This document shows positions 14,409 to 24,281 of a DNA stretch of 64,000 nucleotides, in pieces. Below the pieces are notes generated by a model. The model searched no databases, was not told the DNA's origin, and saw only the letters and a list, made by a program, of their open reading frames with translations. Numbering within the stretch: position 1 is the stretch's first letter; every line of letters begins with the position of its first letter. The translations under genes were made by a program, and so were the position numbers. Origin of the DNA: Acetoanaerobium noterae (GTDB lineage Bacteria > Bacillota > Clostridia > Peptostreptococcales > Filifactoraceae). The stretch covers positions 146,858 through 210,857 of the forward strand of contig NZ_FUYN01000005.1 in NCBI RefSeq assembly GCF_900168025.1, in the 5' to 3' direction.

Positions 14409-16970
14409 TCATCCTAACTTATTTTTTAAATTATTAAGTATAGTAAGAGCTTCAAGTGGAGTTGTATTATTTAAATCCAATGTTTTTATTTCTGAAATGA
14501 TATTATCATAAAAATACTGCTCTAACGATAACTGATGATTTTCTACCTCAGAGCTTTTCTTAGTAGATTGAATTTTAGGTTTATAAACTGAAACGTTTGA
14601 TTCTAAGCTTTCTAGCGTATCTTGCGCTAAATCAATTATTTGTGAAGGTAAGTTGGCTAACATAGCAACGTGAATGCCGTAGCTTTTATCAGCTTTGCCT
14701 TTTACTATTTTTCTTAGGAAATTTACATTGTCATTTACTTCTTCTACAAGCATAGAGTAATTTTGGATATTTTTTGATGAGTCTTCGAGTGATGTTATTT
14801 CGTGGTAATGTGTTGAAACTAAAGTTTTGGCTTTTATTTGATCTTCTATATATTTGATTACTGCAAAAGCTATACTCATACCATCGTATGTGCTAGTCCC
14901 TCTTCCTATCTCATCTAAAATAATAAAACTGTTAGAAGAAGCATTTTGAAGAATATTTGCAACCTCTATCATTTCAACCATAAAAGTACTTTGTCCCTGA
15001 GATAAATCATCGCTAGCTCCGATTCGAGTGAAAATCCTATCTATTAAACAAATTTCAGCTTTAGAACATGGTACAAAGCTACCGATATGAGCGAGCAGAA
15101 CAATTATAGCTACCTGTCTCATATAAGTTGACTTTCCGGCCATATTTGGACCAGTAATTATTTGAATTATTCCATCTTCGATGGTTGTGTCGTTAGGGAC
15201 AAACATATAATCAGATGTCATTTTTTCTATAACAGGATGTCTTCCGTTTTCTAATTTAATATATCCCTTATTATTAATTTCTGGTCTTACAAAGTTATTA
15301 TTATTAGCTACAGTTGCTAAAGATTGATAACAATCTAAAATAGCAACTACCTTTGAAGCTGATAGTAGATTGTTTATATGGTTCTTTAGCTCCATTTTTA
15401 TATTTTCAAAAATATGCTTTTCAAGTGAATCTGCTTTATCTTTAGCTGTAAGTATTTTCTCTTCCAATAATTTTAATTCCTCACTTATAAAGCGTTCTCC
15501 GTTTGTAAGTGTTTGTTTGCGAATATAATCTGAAGGTATATCAAAATTCTTTAAATTAGCATGGGTTATTTCTATATAATAGCCGAAAACTTTGTTATAG
15601 CCTATTTTTAATGTTTTAATCCCAGTTCTAAGTTTTTCTCTTTGTTCTACACCTAAAATCATTTCGGCGGAGTGGTCAATTAAATTTCTAAGTTCAGATA
15701 ATTCGTCATTAAAAGAAGATTTAATTATATATTTTTCTTTAGAATTAAAGTCCTTATTTATTATAGATGAATCAATTAGCTCAAAAACATACTCCAAATC
15801 TGGAATCTTTAAATAAAAATCTCTTAATAGCTCAAATTCGCTCATAGCCATAAATTTTTTTAATTCGATTATCATTGAAGTAGACTCTTTTAACCTAAGT
15901 ATGTCGTCAGTTTTAATAGAATCATACGATAATTTCTGGCATATTCTTTCTAAGTCAGAAATATGATTTAAAATATTTCTCATTTTTAATGTAAAGTCAG
16001 TGTTCTGAAAGAACAAATCAATATAGTTTAAACGAGCGTTAATAAGAGTCTCATTCTTAAGCGGATACAATAACCAATTTTTTAGCATTCTAGCTCCCAT
16101 GGCTGTTTTTGTATCATCTAACACCCAAAATAAGGAACCTTTCTTTTTTGAACGTCTAATAGTCTCTATTATTTCAAGATTTTTTAAAGTAAAATGATCT
16201 ATAATTAAGGCCTCGCCATTATCCTTTTTAGTCATGTTTAGATTAATAGATTTTTGAGTATGGTTGATATATCTAAATATTTTATATAGAGAAAGAGATA
16301 TATTAGTATCAAGCTTATTATTGAGTAACCAGCTTTCATCTATGAGCTCTTCTGAAATATTCATAATAATATTATTTTCGGAAATATATGAGTTTATTAA
16401 TTTAATATTTTTGTCTAAATCAGAATCTAGAATCTCTTTGCTACTTGCATTTGTTATAATTTCACTTGGATTTATTTTGAAAAATAAATCGCTTAATTCA
16501 CTTTTGTTAATAACTGTAGTACTTAGTTCGCCAGTAGAAATATCTATATATGAAATATCAACATTAGTATTATTGATTAAAAATGATAATAGGTAATTGT
16601 TTTTTTCTCTATCTATAATATCCTCATCTATTATAGTTCCCGGAGTCACTATTTTAACAACTTCTCTTTTAACAATCCCTTTTGCTTGAGAAGGATCTTC
16701 TACTTGTTCACAAACAGCAACTTTTTTACCAGCTAGTATTAGTTTTTGAATATATCCTTGAGAGCTATGATAAGGGATTCCACACATAGGAGCTCTTTCT
16801 TTCAAACCACAAGCTTTGCCTGTGAGGGTTATATCTAGTATTTCGGATGCTGTTACTGCATCCTCAAAGAACATTTCATAAAAATCTCCAAGTCTAAAAA
16901 ATAAAATACAATCCTTATGGTTTTCTTTTATTTCAAGATATTGCCTCATCATAGGAGTAAGCTTTTCCAA
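14409..16970 (-). CDS. mutS: DNA mismatch repair protein MutS
   Basis: 853 residues. The N-terminal mismatch-recognition domain holds the Phe-X-Glu wedge (GDFYEMF). Connector, lever and clamp follow, then the ABC-type ATPase with Walker A GPNMAGKST, signature region DDLSQGQSTFMVEM and Walker B IILDEIGRGTST. The start is taken as the TTG at 16970 because AGAGGTGAT lies at correct distance; the GTG nine bases earlier is inside that site. It overlaps no gene and is separated from mutL by three bases. Confidence 0.96.
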   Translation of the reverse strand: MEKLTPMMRQYLEIKENHKDCILFFRLGDFYEMFFEDAVTASEILDITLTGKACGLKERAPMCGIPYHSSQGYIQKLILAGKKVAVCEQVEDPSQAKGIVKREVVKIVTPGTIIDEDIIDREKNNYLLSFLINNTNVDISYIDISTGELSTTVINKSELSDLFFKINPSEIITNASSKEILDSDLDKNIKLINSYISENNIIMNISEELIDESWLLNNKLDTNISLSLYKIFRYINHTQKSINLNMTKKDNGEALIIDHFTLKNLEIIETIRRSKKKGSLFWVLDDTKTAMGARMLKNWLLYPLKNETLINARLNYIDLFFQNTDFTLKMRNILNHISDLERICQKLSYDSIKTDDILRLKESTSMIIELKKFMAMSEFELLRDFYLKIPDLEYVFELIDSSIINKDFNSKEKYIIKSSFNDELSELRNLIDHSAEMILGVEQREKLRTGIKTLKIGYNKVFGYYIEITHANLKNFDIPSDYIRKQTLTNGERFISEELKLLEEKILTAKDKADSLEKHIFENIKMELKNHINNLLSASKVVAILDCYQSLATVANNNNFVRPEINNKGYIKLENGRHPVIEKMTSDYMFVPNDTTIEDGIIQIITGPNMAGKSTYMRQVAIIVLLAHIGSFVPCSKAEICLIDRIFTRIGASDDLSQGQSTFMVEMIEVANILQNASSNSFIILDEIGRGTSTYDGMSIAFAVIKYIEDQIKAKTLVSTHYHEITSLEDSSKNIQNYSMLVEEVNDNVNFLRKIVKGKADKSYGIHVAMLANLPSQIIDLAQDTLESLESNVSVYKPKIQSTKKSSEVENHQLSLEQYFYDNIISEIKTLDLNNTTPLEALTILNNLKNKLG

Positions 16971-16994
16971 GAATATCACCTCTAATCTATTTAA

Positions 16995-17019
16995 AATAGC
17001 ACTCTAATCGAGTGCTATT
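16995..17019 (-). terminator. hairpin at the miaB stop codon
   Basis: Stem AATAGCACTC / GAGTGCTATT with a 5-nt loop, followed on the minus strand by TTTTAAAT. It includes the last miaB codons and stop. It could terminate or attenuate transcription between miaB and mutS; the T-tract is only moderate. Confidence 0.6.
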
Positions 17020-18437
17020 CCATTTAAAGAAAAAGACTTTGTCTCAGTAACCTTTACATTTACTAAAGATCCAATCATAGACTCATCGCCTATAAAATTA
17101 ACTAATTTATTTTGTCTTGTTCTACCCATCAATCGGGTTTTATCTTTTTTGCTGAAGCCCTCTACTAAAACCTCAACGATTTCGTCCATATATTTGGAAT
17201 TTTTTAATTCAGCTATCTCGTTTGCTTTAGAAAGAAGTCTATTAAATCTATCTTTTTTTACGGATTCATCAATGTGATTGTCCATATTTTCTGCAACAGT
17301 ACCTTTTCTAACAGAGTAAATGAACATAAAAGCAGAATCGTATTGAACTTTTTCCAATACGTCTAAAGTATCTAAAAAATCTTCCTCAGTTTCGCCAGGA
17401 AAGCCTACCATAATATCTGTAGTTAGAGCTACATTTGGAACTTTAGTTTTAATCTTATTAATTAGCTCAATATATTGATCTTTTGTATAGTGTCTATTCA
17501 TTTTTTTGAGCACAGCTGTACTGCCAGACTGAACAGGAAGATGTATACTTTCGCAAACTTTATCGAGATTTGCAACAGCATCTATGAGTTCTTCAGAAAT
17601 ATCTTTAGGATGTGATGTCATAAATCTTATACGCTCAATCCCTTGAATATCATTTAATATAGTAAGTAACTTAGCAAAAGAAACCTTGTTATCAAAATCA
17701 TTGCCATATGAATTAACGTTTTGGCCGAGTAAAGTAATTTCCTTTACACCGTTTCTTGCCAAATCTTTTACTTCATTAATAACATCTTCTGGATTTCTGC
17801 TTCTTTCTCTACCTCTAGTATATGGAACTATGCAATATGTACAGAAGTTATTACAGCCGTACATTATATTTACAAAAGCTTTTAAGTCATATCTTCTAGC
17901 GGAAGGCAATCCTTCAATTACATTTCCGTCTATATCCCAAACATCAATTAGTGTCTTTGAGTCTCCAGACAGATATTTCAAAAGCAGCTCTGGAAATTTA
18001 TATAAATTATGAGTTCCAAAAACTAAACTAACATGAGGAAATCTTTTTTTAATTTCATCTACAACGTGATCTTGTTGCATCATACATCCGCACACAGCTA
18101 TTATCAAATCTGGATTTTTTACCTTTAGTTTTTTTAAAGCGTGTAAATTGCCATAAACCTTTAATTCAGCATTTTCTCTTACAGCACAGGTATTGAATAT
18201 AATTATATCAGCTTCTTCCATAGAATCAGCTAAATCTATGTTCATCATATCAAACATCCCAGCTAAATTTTCTGAATCGTGTTCATTCATTTGGCAGCCA
18301 AATGTTTGAATAAAATAAGATTGATATCTGCCGTTTTCTTTAAAGAAATCTTCGTTCATTTGTGATAACGAATTTATATTATATTGTTGCATTAGTATCT
18401 CATCTTGTGATATTTGTTTTGCTTTACTTCTTTGCAT
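17004..18437 (-). CDS. miaB: tRNA-2-methylthio-N6-dimethylallyladenosine synthase MiaB
   Basis: 477 residues. The radical SAM methylthiotransferase has an N-terminal UPF0004 domain with three cluster cysteines ([25 protein letters not shown]), the radical SAM motif [25 protein letters not shown] (CxxxCxxC) near residue 195, and a C-terminal TRAM domain. It adds the methylthio group to the product of MiaA. The ATG at 18437 lies 10 nt after GGAG; an in-frame TTG three codons earlier is too close to that site. Upstream partner of mutS. Confidence 0.96.
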   Translation of the reverse strand: MQRSKAKQISQDEILMQQYNINSLSQMNEDFFKENGRYQSYFIQTFGCQMNEHDSENLAGMFDMMNIDLADSMEEADIIIFNTCAVRENAELKVYGNLHALKKLKVKNPDLIIAVCGCMMQQDHVVDEIKKRFPHVSLVFGTHNLYKFPELLLKYLSGDSKTLIDVWDIDGNVIEGLPSARRYDLKAFVNIMYGCNNFCTYCIVPYTRGRERSRNPEDVINEVKDLARNGVKEITLLGQNVNSYGNDFDNKVSFAKLLTILNDIQGIERIRFMTSHPKDISEELIDAVANLDKVCESIHLPVQSGSTAVLKKMNRHYTKDQYIELINKIKTKVPNVALTTDIMVGFPGETEEDFLDTLDVLEKVQYDSAFMFIYSVRKGTVAENMDNHIDESVKKDRFNRLLSKANEIAELKNSKYMDEIVEVLVEGFSKKDKTRLMGRTRQNKLVNFIGDESMIGSLVNVKVTETKSFSLNGIALD

Positions 18438-18470
18438 TAACTTCAATCTCCGTTCTAATACATTAATTAT

Positions 18471-18866
18471 TTAATTTGATTTAAGTGGTACTACTTCTAT
18501 TTGGGTTTTTGTTGCCCCTAACTCTTTTCTTAAATTAAAGATAACACTGTCCTTTTCATTTTGAAGTCTAGTTTCTCCTAAAATCATATAATCAATGTCA
18601 TTTTCAATAGCAAATTTTGATAATGTTTTTAGAATATCATTAGATTTTAAAACAGTTACACTTGCACCGTATTTTTTTGATTCTTCAAAAATATATTCTA
18701 GTTCTTCAGCTGCTCTAGGATCTTCGATTACTTTTATATCTTTAGTTGCAACATGTAAAACAAAAATTTCTGTATCATTATCTTTAGTTAATTCAATTCC
18801 TTTTTTTATAAGTCTTTCGCAGGTTTTCTGTTCAGTAACACAAACCATAATTTTTTGCTTTATCAT
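18471..18866 (-). CDS. UspA-like universal stress domain protein
   Basis: 131 residues with a Rossmann-like alpha/beta pattern typical of the Usp fold: an N-terminal beta strand KIMVCVTEQ, a helix, a strand EIFVLHVATK, and a C-terminal YMILGETRLQ. The glycine-rich G-2X-G-9X-G ATP motif is not fully kept, so nucleotide binding is uncertain. It resembles Usp domains of KdpD-type sensors as well as free-standing UspA. It lies 25 bases upstream of miaB on the same strand, probably in one transcript. Confidence 0.7.
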   Translation of the reverse strand: MIKQKIMVCVTEQKTCERLIKKGIELTKDNDTEIFVLHVATKDIKVIEDPRAAEELEYIFEESKKYGASVTVLKSNDILKTLSKFAIENDIDYMILGETRLQNEKDSVIFNLRKELGATKTQIEVVPLKSN

Positions 18867-18994
18867 GATTTACTCCTTTGATAATAGTTCACATTTGATT
18901 ATAACATAATAAAAGGACTAATACTAAATTAATCCTCTTTGCTATTTCTATTTATTTTATCCATAAGTAATACAAATAAATTATATCATATTAG

Positions 18995-19423
18995 TTAAAT
19001 TTTATCTAGACAAAGCAACTTGAAGGCATCAGCTTCCTCTTTATAGCCCAGTTTCTTAAAAACGCACAATGAAGGTACATTATTTTCCCTAACTAAAGCA
19101 GTTGATAAAGTTATACCTTTATTTTTAAATTTTTTTATAACTAGTTCAAGCATATGTTTTGCTATACCTTGATTTTGATATTGCTTGCAAACTGCAATTA
19201 AATCTATCCAAACACCTGAATAGTGAGGATTTTGAACTTCAAGAAGCCCTATGTATCCTACTGGGACATCTTTTATATATTGAATATATATATTATAATG
19301 TGTGTTTTTTTTCAATCTCATAGAAAGCTCTTCTGCACTATAAGGTATATCGTTAAATGATTGTTCATCAATATATAGTAAATCACAAGACATTTGATGA
19401 GAGTGGTCATACTTTTTAAACAT
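18995..19423 (-). CDS. GNAT-family N-acetyltransferase
   Basis: 142 residues. The acetyl-CoA site motif A is visible as VCKQYQNQGIAKHMLELV (Q-x-x-G-x-A form), preceded by beta4 (VWIDLIAVC) and followed by motif B (LVRENNVPSLCVFKKLGYKEE). The layout resembles RimI-type protein N-terminal acetyltransferases, but the substrate cannot be fixed. AAAGGAGG precedes the ATG. Confidence 0.82.
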   Translation of the reverse strand: MFKKYDHSHQMSCDLLYIDEQSFNDIPYSAEELSMRLKKNTHYNIYIQYIKDVPVGYIGLLEVQNPHYSGVWIDLIAVCKQYQNQGIAKHMLELVIKKFKNKGITLSTALVRENNVPSLCVFKKLGYKEEADAFKLLCLDKI

Positions 19424-19483
19424 TATAAGGTTTGCCTCCTTTGTATTGTCTCTAAATCCCTATTTATTTAATAACAAAAAAAC

Positions 19484-19515
19484 AGTGTAAATTATATCAA
19501 TATATAATTTACACT
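19484..19515 (-). terminator. terminator of the 62-residue acidic protein gene
   Basis: Perfect 14-bp stem (AGTGTAAATTATAT / ATATAATTTACACT) with a 4-nt loop, followed on the minus strand by GTTTTTTTG. Confidence 0.8.
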
Positions 19516-19529
19516 AAAATTACATCAAA

Positions 19530-19718
19530 TTATTTGATATTTTCATCATCTACCCATTCTTTTGCTTTTTCGACAGCTTCTTCTGTAGGTATATCTACAT
19601 TAGTTTCTTTGATACGACACTTTATACTATCATACACATCTGTAGCAGGGGTTGTAGAGTCTGCAGTTTCATTTTCACAAATATCTGGATTTTTTTTGAT
19701 TTTATCTTTATCTGACAT
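19530..19718 (-). CDS. small acidic hypothetical protein
   Basis: 62 residues, strongly charged and hydrophilic, with Asp/Glu/Lys in abundance and a Thr/Ala patch (ADSTTPATD). Two cysteines. GGAGGAATAG precedes the ATG and a clear terminator follows, so it is probably a real single-gene transcript. No family recognised. Confidence 0.6.
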   Translation of the reverse strand: MSDKDKIKKNPDICENETADSTTPATDVYDSIKCRIKETNVDIPTEEAVEKAKEWVDDENIK

Positions 19719-19813
19719 AACTATTCCTCCTTATTATAATATAAATATTATATTAGCATCTAATTAAATAATTACCCTTATTTGATAAAATCAATCATTA
19801 ATGAAATCGTAAA

Positions 19814-21157
19814 TCATAATTTTAGATCTAAATATTTTTCCATGTTAAATTTTTTTATTAGACCTTTGTCATTCATATATCTTATCTTTCCAAAGATTTC
19901 TCTTTCTTTCCATGGTCTATCATGTTTACCATAGCACCATGCTATTCCAGCATATCCGTTTGCATCTCTTCCATCTATACTATATCTGTCATTTAAATAA
20001 AGAGCTTTTGAGAAAGCGTCATTTATAGTCAATGACCATTCAATTATTTTCTTCCCCCAGTACATCCTCATATATCCATGCATTTTTCCTGTAATAACCA
20101 TTTCTTTTTGAGCTTTATTCCAAAACTCATCATGAGTTTTTGCATTTTCTAATTCTTCAAGCGAGTATAAATAGTCTTTTAAATCATTCTGATGAGATAT
20201 TAAGGAATCATATGCCCAGCTTGGCAAAATTTTTTCAATATCACTATCATAATTTTTATTATAATATATATAGTTGATTGCAAGTTCTCTTCTTGTTATG
20301 AGCTCTTCAAGAAAATCTTTTTTAGATTTAATGTCACTTTTTATTATTTTAAGAGCTATATATAGTGGAGAAATTTGTCCGAAATGCAAATATGGACTTA
20401 AATTTGAAGAATAATTCATTCCAGGATGATTTTTTAGTTCAGAGTAATATTGAGCTTTATTTTCTATAAAATCTTTAAGATATTTTTCTGCTTCAACTGA
20501 TCCACCCTTATAAATTGACTCATTAATACTTTTATCGATTTTCAAGCTATCAATAAATGAGTTTAAATCAGAGATATCCTCTGACTTAATAGGATAATCA
20601 ATCGATGATTGCATTACTAGTCTAGAATTAAGCTCGATTAAATACTTGTCAATAATTTTATTAATTTTGGGACGAATGGTATAGGCTCCATATTCTTCTT
20701 TATTAGAAGTAACCTCCACAGGGATGATTACGTTGCTTTCCACACTGAGCATAGAGCAGTTTAATTGCTGTGCAATATTGGATTTCATAATAATCTCATG
20801 CTTTAAATAACCAAAATCAGTTATCAAAATTGATGCATTTTTAGATAGTTCATTTACTATAGGAAGAGCCTCACCTTTTCTAATTACCATTTTGATTTTA
20901 CGAGATTTTAGCTGATTCATGACATCTTCTATACCTTCTAGCATGAAACGAAAATGACGAAAATTTGCTTTAGGAAAATCCTCCATTATAATAAAAAGAA
21001 CTATAAGTGGAAGTTTAAGTTTATTTGAGTATTCAATTGAGTATTCCAGTGCATGATTATATTCAGATCTTTGCGATGCTTGCATCCAATATAAAACATA
21101 GTCTCCATTATTTATTTTCTTATGATTTAAGTTTTTTATTCGTTCATCGTGTATCAT
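19814..21157 (-). CDS. phr: class II CPD photolyase
   Basis: 447 residues. Flavin- and light-dependent repair of cyclobutane pyrimidine dimers. The class II signature is visible in the N-terminal YVLYWMQASQRSEYNHALEY and in the FAD-binding half (SNLSPYLHFGQISPLY, ELITRRELAINY, KMHGYMRMYWGKKIIEW, DGRDANGYAGIAWCYGKHDRPW). Both the photolyase alpha/beta domain and the helical FAD domain are complete. AGGAG precedes the ATG. It seems to be a single-gene transcript. Confidence 0.93.
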   Translation of the reverse strand: MIHDERIKNLNHKKINNGDYVLYWMQASQRSEYNHALEYSIEYSNKLKLPLIVLFIIMEDFPKANFRHFRFMLEGIEDVMNQLKSRKIKMVIRKGEALPIVNELSKNASILITDFGYLKHEIIMKSNIAQQLNCSMLSVESNVIIPVEVTSNKEEYGAYTIRPKINKIIDKYLIELNSRLVMQSSIDYPIKSEDISDLNSFIDSLKIDKSINESIYKGGSVEAEKYLKDFIENKAQYYSELKNHPGMNYSSNLSPYLHFGQISPLYIALKIIKSDIKSKKDFLEELITRRELAINYIYYNKNYDSDIEKILPSWAYDSLISHQNDLKDYLYSLEELENAKTHDEFWNKAQKEMVITGKMHGYMRMYWGKKIIEWSLTINDAFSKALYLNDRYSIDGRDANGYAGIAWCYGKHDRPWKEREIFGKIRYMNDKGLIKKFNMEKYLDLKL

Positions 21158-21216
21158 ATTTTCAACTCCTAAAATTTAATAAGAGAGCTGTTTGATTTTT
21201 TTCATTAATTTCAAAA

Positions 21217-21260
21217 AAAGCTATATCCAAATCAGAAAAAAATCTGATGGATATAGCTTT
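21217..21260 (-). terminator. terminator of the aminotransferase gene
   Basis: Long hairpin: outer stem AAAGCTATATCC / GGATATAGCTTT and inner stem ATCAGA / TCTGAT, followed on the minus strand by a T-run. It lies 11 bases after the aminotransferase stop. Confidence 0.85.
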
Positions 21261-21271
21261 AAATGGGTAAA

Positions 21272-22588
21272 TTATCTTTGAGCTTCGAAGGCTCTTAATA
21301 GTTTTACAAATAATTCAGGAATCTTTGCCATGTTCTCAGGAGACTCAACAAAAGAAATTCTGAACTGTGTGCTTCCAGGGTTAACCTCCCCTGCTTTTAT
21401 ATCATAGAAGCCTTTCATTGGAGCTACAAGTAAAGTAGTTTCTACTCCATCAATATTAATTGAGCCTTCTTGAGCACAATATAATACGAAATCGATAGCA
21501 TCAAATCCAGGTTTAACAACGTTTCTAACGTCAATAACTGAGTAGATAGAAGCGTCAGGGCTAGAAACTATAAGTCCTGGCTCTTGTTCTTTTAAACCAT
21601 TATATACCATCATGATTTGTTTTTTGTAGTATTCACGTAATTCTGAACACCAAGCAGCAATTTGCTCCTTGCTTTCATGAGCTAGAGCAGCAAATATGTA
21701 CTGTCCGATAACGTTTGCACAAAGATTAGCAGTATATTCTGCGATTGATCTATTATTGAACTCAGCGCTATCAGTTATTACAGCACCAATTCTAAGTCCG
21801 CAAGCATTCCAAACTTTTGAAGCTGTTTCTATACTGATTCTTCTTCCTTCGATTCCAGGAACATCAGCATCTGTTAATCCCCAGATACTTACTAGAGGCT
21901 TGTCTTCTTGATAATATAACTCGCGGTATGCTTCATCACTTACCATCCACATATTGTACTTAACACAAAGCTTAGCAAGATCTTTCATGTTTTCATAATC
22001 ATATAGCTGGCCAGTTGGATTGTCATAAGGTATTACTAGTAGAGCTCCAGGATTATGCTTTTGAATCATTTCTTCGATTTCGCTTACTTCAGGAAGAGTG
22101 AACTTACCATTGTCTTCCATTTTACGCTTAATTGTTACGGTTTTTCTTCCAACTCTTTCTGCAAAAGAAATGTAGTTTGTATAAGCTGGGTCAATCATCA
22201 TCAAAGGTTTTTCGTCAGTACCTGCAGGACCACAAGTTCCAATTAGAAGAAGCTCCATTCCTGAAGAACCTCCATCTGTAACCTGAACATGCAATTTGCT
22301 AGTATCAAAGCCTTCGCATTTTAATATGTTTTTAAAAGCATCTTGGCATTCTGGAAGTCCAGCTGTACCTGAATATCTAATAACTCCATTTGCAAAAGGA
22401 CTATCTGGCGCGTTTAAATTAAACATTCTTTTTTGCATAGCAGGATTTGTAGGCAGAGAAACATTACCAATACCTACATTGATAACTGCTTGTGGCTTAA
22501 CTTTTCTCTCATCGTATTTCATTTGTGCTAAACGTACATCTGATGGTGTTCTTGACTCAAAATGAGCCGATAAAACTGGCTTACTCAT
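21272..22588 (-). CDS. class I/II PLP aminotransferase
   Basis: 438 residues, fold-type I. Features: RYSGTAGLPECQDAF (N-terminal substrate region), DGGSSGMELLL (PLP phosphate loop), IPYDNPTGQLYDYENM (Asn of the cofactor site), VSDEAYRELYY (Asp and Tyr), IETASKVWNACGLRIGAV (Schiff-base lysine in SKVWNACGLRIG) and the C-terminal FRISFVESPEN with the substrate-carboxylate arginine. This matches the aspartate/aromatic aminotransferase superfamily; the exact amino donor is not evident. Monocistronic, with its own terminator. The ribosome site is GAGGGGAG. Confidence 0.88.
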   Translation of the reverse strand: MSKPVLSAHFESRTPSDVRLAQMKYDERKVKPQAVINVGIGNVSLPTNPAMQKRMFNLNAPDSPFANGVIRYSGTAGLPECQDAFKNILKCEGFDTSKLHVQVTDGGSSGMELLLIGTCGPAGTDEKPLMMIDPAYTNYISFAERVGRKTVTIKRKMEDNGKFTLPEVSEIEEMIQKHNPGALLVIPYDNPTGQLYDYENMKDLAKLCVKYNMWMVSDEAYRELYYQEDKPLVSIWGLTDADVPGIEGRRISIETASKVWNACGLRIGAVITDSAEFNNRSIAEYTANLCANVIGQYIFAALAHESKEQIAAWCSELREYYKKQIMMVYNGLKEQEPGLIVSSPDASIYSVIDVRNVVKPGFDAIDFVLYCAQEGSINIDGVETTLLVAPMKGFYDIKAGEVNPGSTQFRISFVESPENMAKIPELFVKLLRAFEAQR

Positions 22589-22760
22589 TTTTAATTGACT
22601 CCCCTCTTAGATAAGATTTTATTTAATTTAATTAATCTAGAACTATAAATATACCAAACTAGGTACATTCACCCTTATTTTAACACTATATATAACTTAT
22701 TTCACTAGTTAATTCTCAAATATGTCTATAAAAAAATAATTATATACATTTTATAATTAA

Positions 22761-22803
22761 AAACTTCCATAAATGATGTCTAATGACAAAATTACGGAAG
22801 TTT
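22761..22803 (-). terminator. terminator of the PHP gene
   Basis: Stem AAACTTCC / GGAAGTTT with internal complementarity, flanked by T-runs on both sides, so possibly bidirectional. It lies 26 bases after the PHP gene stop. The remainder of 22589-22760 is AT-rich upstream DNA of the aminotransferase with no other clear feature. Confidence 0.65.
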
Positions 22804-22828
22804 TTTGTGTATAAATAGGTTTTTGTAT

Positions 22829-23494
22829 TTAAATAGCTTTTTTATAAATAGGTTTATTATATAACATCTGATTTATATCTAAACTCTCATATTTATTGTT
22901 GGAATAAACAACTGGAGATACTCTTCCAGATTTTACAGCTTCTATAAAATCTTTTTCATCTCTGATATTACCAGGGATTAAAGTAGCATATTTTCCTATA
23001 GCATCTATTGTATGAGCATCACTAGCTCCTAGAGCTGGAATACTGAGTTCTGATGATAAGCCATATGCATATAGATTATGATGTGGGAATGTACTTCCAT
23101 TAAATGCCTCAATTCCTGATAAACCCTGTACATTTTCTATAAATTTTCCCATTCCTCTATTATTATGTCTAAATGGATGAGCACTTATAGCAACTCCTCC
23201 AGCTTTTAATGTAAGATCAATAAGCTGTTGAGCATGAATCTTTTCTTTTGGTAAATCATCTAACCCAAAAACAGTTATGTCTCCCTCATGCGTTAGTACT
23301 TCTGCACCTACTAGGATTAGAAATCCTGACTGCTTTGAAAATTGATGAGCAAAATCCTTAATTTCATTGCTTTCATGATCTGTAATACAAACGCCATCTA
23401 AGCCCATTGATTTAGATTTCTTAACTATATCTTCTAATGATAAAAAACTATCGGATGAATAAGTTTTTTCATGCATATGTGTGTCTATAATCAT
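22829..23494 (-). CDS. PHP-domain metal-dependent phosphoesterase
   Basis: 221 residues. The polymerase-and-histidinol-phosphatase signature is present: IIDTHMHEKTYSSDS (motif I), VCITDHES (motif II), GGVAISAHPFR (motif III) and ALGASDAHTIDAIG (motif IV); these His/Asp residues bind a trinuclear metal site. Family members are nucleoside 3',5'-bisphosphate or RNA 5' exonuclease-like phosphatases; the substrate is open. TTAGGAG precedes the ATG. Confidence 0.85.
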   Translation of the reverse strand: MIIDTHMHEKTYSSDSFLSLEDIVKKSKSMGLDGVCITDHESNEIKDFAHQFSKQSGFLILVGAEVLTHEGDITVFGLDDLPKEKIHAQQLIDLTLKAGGVAISAHPFRHNNRGMGKFIENVQGLSGIEAFNGSTFPHHNLYAYGLSSELSIPALGASDAHTIDAIGKYATLIPGNIRDEKDFIEAVKSGRVSPVVYSNNKYESLDINQMLYNKPIYKKAI

Positions 23495-23626
23495 ATGAAT
23501 TCTCCTAATTGTAAATATAATCTAAAATTAAACTCTATAATAATAATATATTTAAAACTAAGAGTAATCCAATAGATTTGTTTTATATATTATATAAAGA
23601 TAATCTATAGGTTAACATAACTTATA

Positions 23627-23983
23627 TTATGTTTCGCTTAAAAAAGAAAACCATTCGTTTTCTTTAAAACCAACCTTAATTTTATCTTTATAAACTAGAA
23701 AAGGTCTTTTTAATAACATTCCATCTGAAGCAAGAAGTTCAAGCTTCTCATCAATTGTCATTTTATCAATTTTATCTTTTAAATTTAGGTCTTTATAAAC
23801 ATTTCCAGAAGTATTAAAAAGCTTCTTAATATCTATATCACTATTGCCATACCAGCTTGCTAATTCTAGCTTACTAGGATTTTCAGTTTTAATATCTCTA
23901 TATAAATATGTGTATTGATTTTCTTTAAGCCATGCCTCGGCTTTTTTACATGTTGTTCATTTAGGATAGCAAATTAATATCAT
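23627..23983 (-). CDS. Spx/ArsC-family selenoprotein (in-frame UGA = Sec)
   Basis: 118 residues if the TGA at 23957-23959 is read as selenocysteine. The start CYPKUTTCKKAEAWL has Sec at residue 9 and Cys at residue 12, exactly where Spx/ArsC-like proteins have their C-x-x-C redox motif. The rest matches the fold: YLYRDIKTENPSKLEL, IKKLFNTSGNVYKDLNL and LLASDGMLLKRPFLVYKDKIKVGF (the ArsC/Spx cis-Pro region KRPF). Conservation on both sides of the TGA excludes a stop. GAAGGAGAG precedes the ATG, and a bacterial SECIS-like hairpin lies 18 nt after the TGA. Likely a thiol/selenol oxidoreductase; arsenate reduction or a regulatory role is unproven. Confidence 0.85.
23927..23943 (-). promoter_or_regulatory. 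candidate bacterial SECIS element
   Basis: On the minus strand, 18 nt after the UGA, a stem AAGCC / GGCTT closes a 7-nt loop GAGGCAT. Spacing (16-37 nt from UGA to loop) and a G among the first two loop bases fit the rules for SelB-binding bSECIS hairpins. Confidence 0.6.
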
Positions 23984-24281
23984 ATAACTCTCTCCTTCTT
24001 TTTTCTTTTAAGTATAACACGATTACGTATATATAATTATATATAAGAAACTATTTTGAATAGGATAATAGTCTAAACGCAAAATATATTTGATTTATAT
24101 AAGTTAATTTTAGTGTTTTGTTAGCTTGTAGATATCTAGGCTAATAATATATAATTGTATAAAATGATTAAATATTCTGTAATTTAATTTTATGAAGCTT
24201 GAATAATTCATTTATATGATTTACGAGAAAACAAATAGTATAATTTTATGATACAAATATATTCTATTGGGGGGAAAGTAA

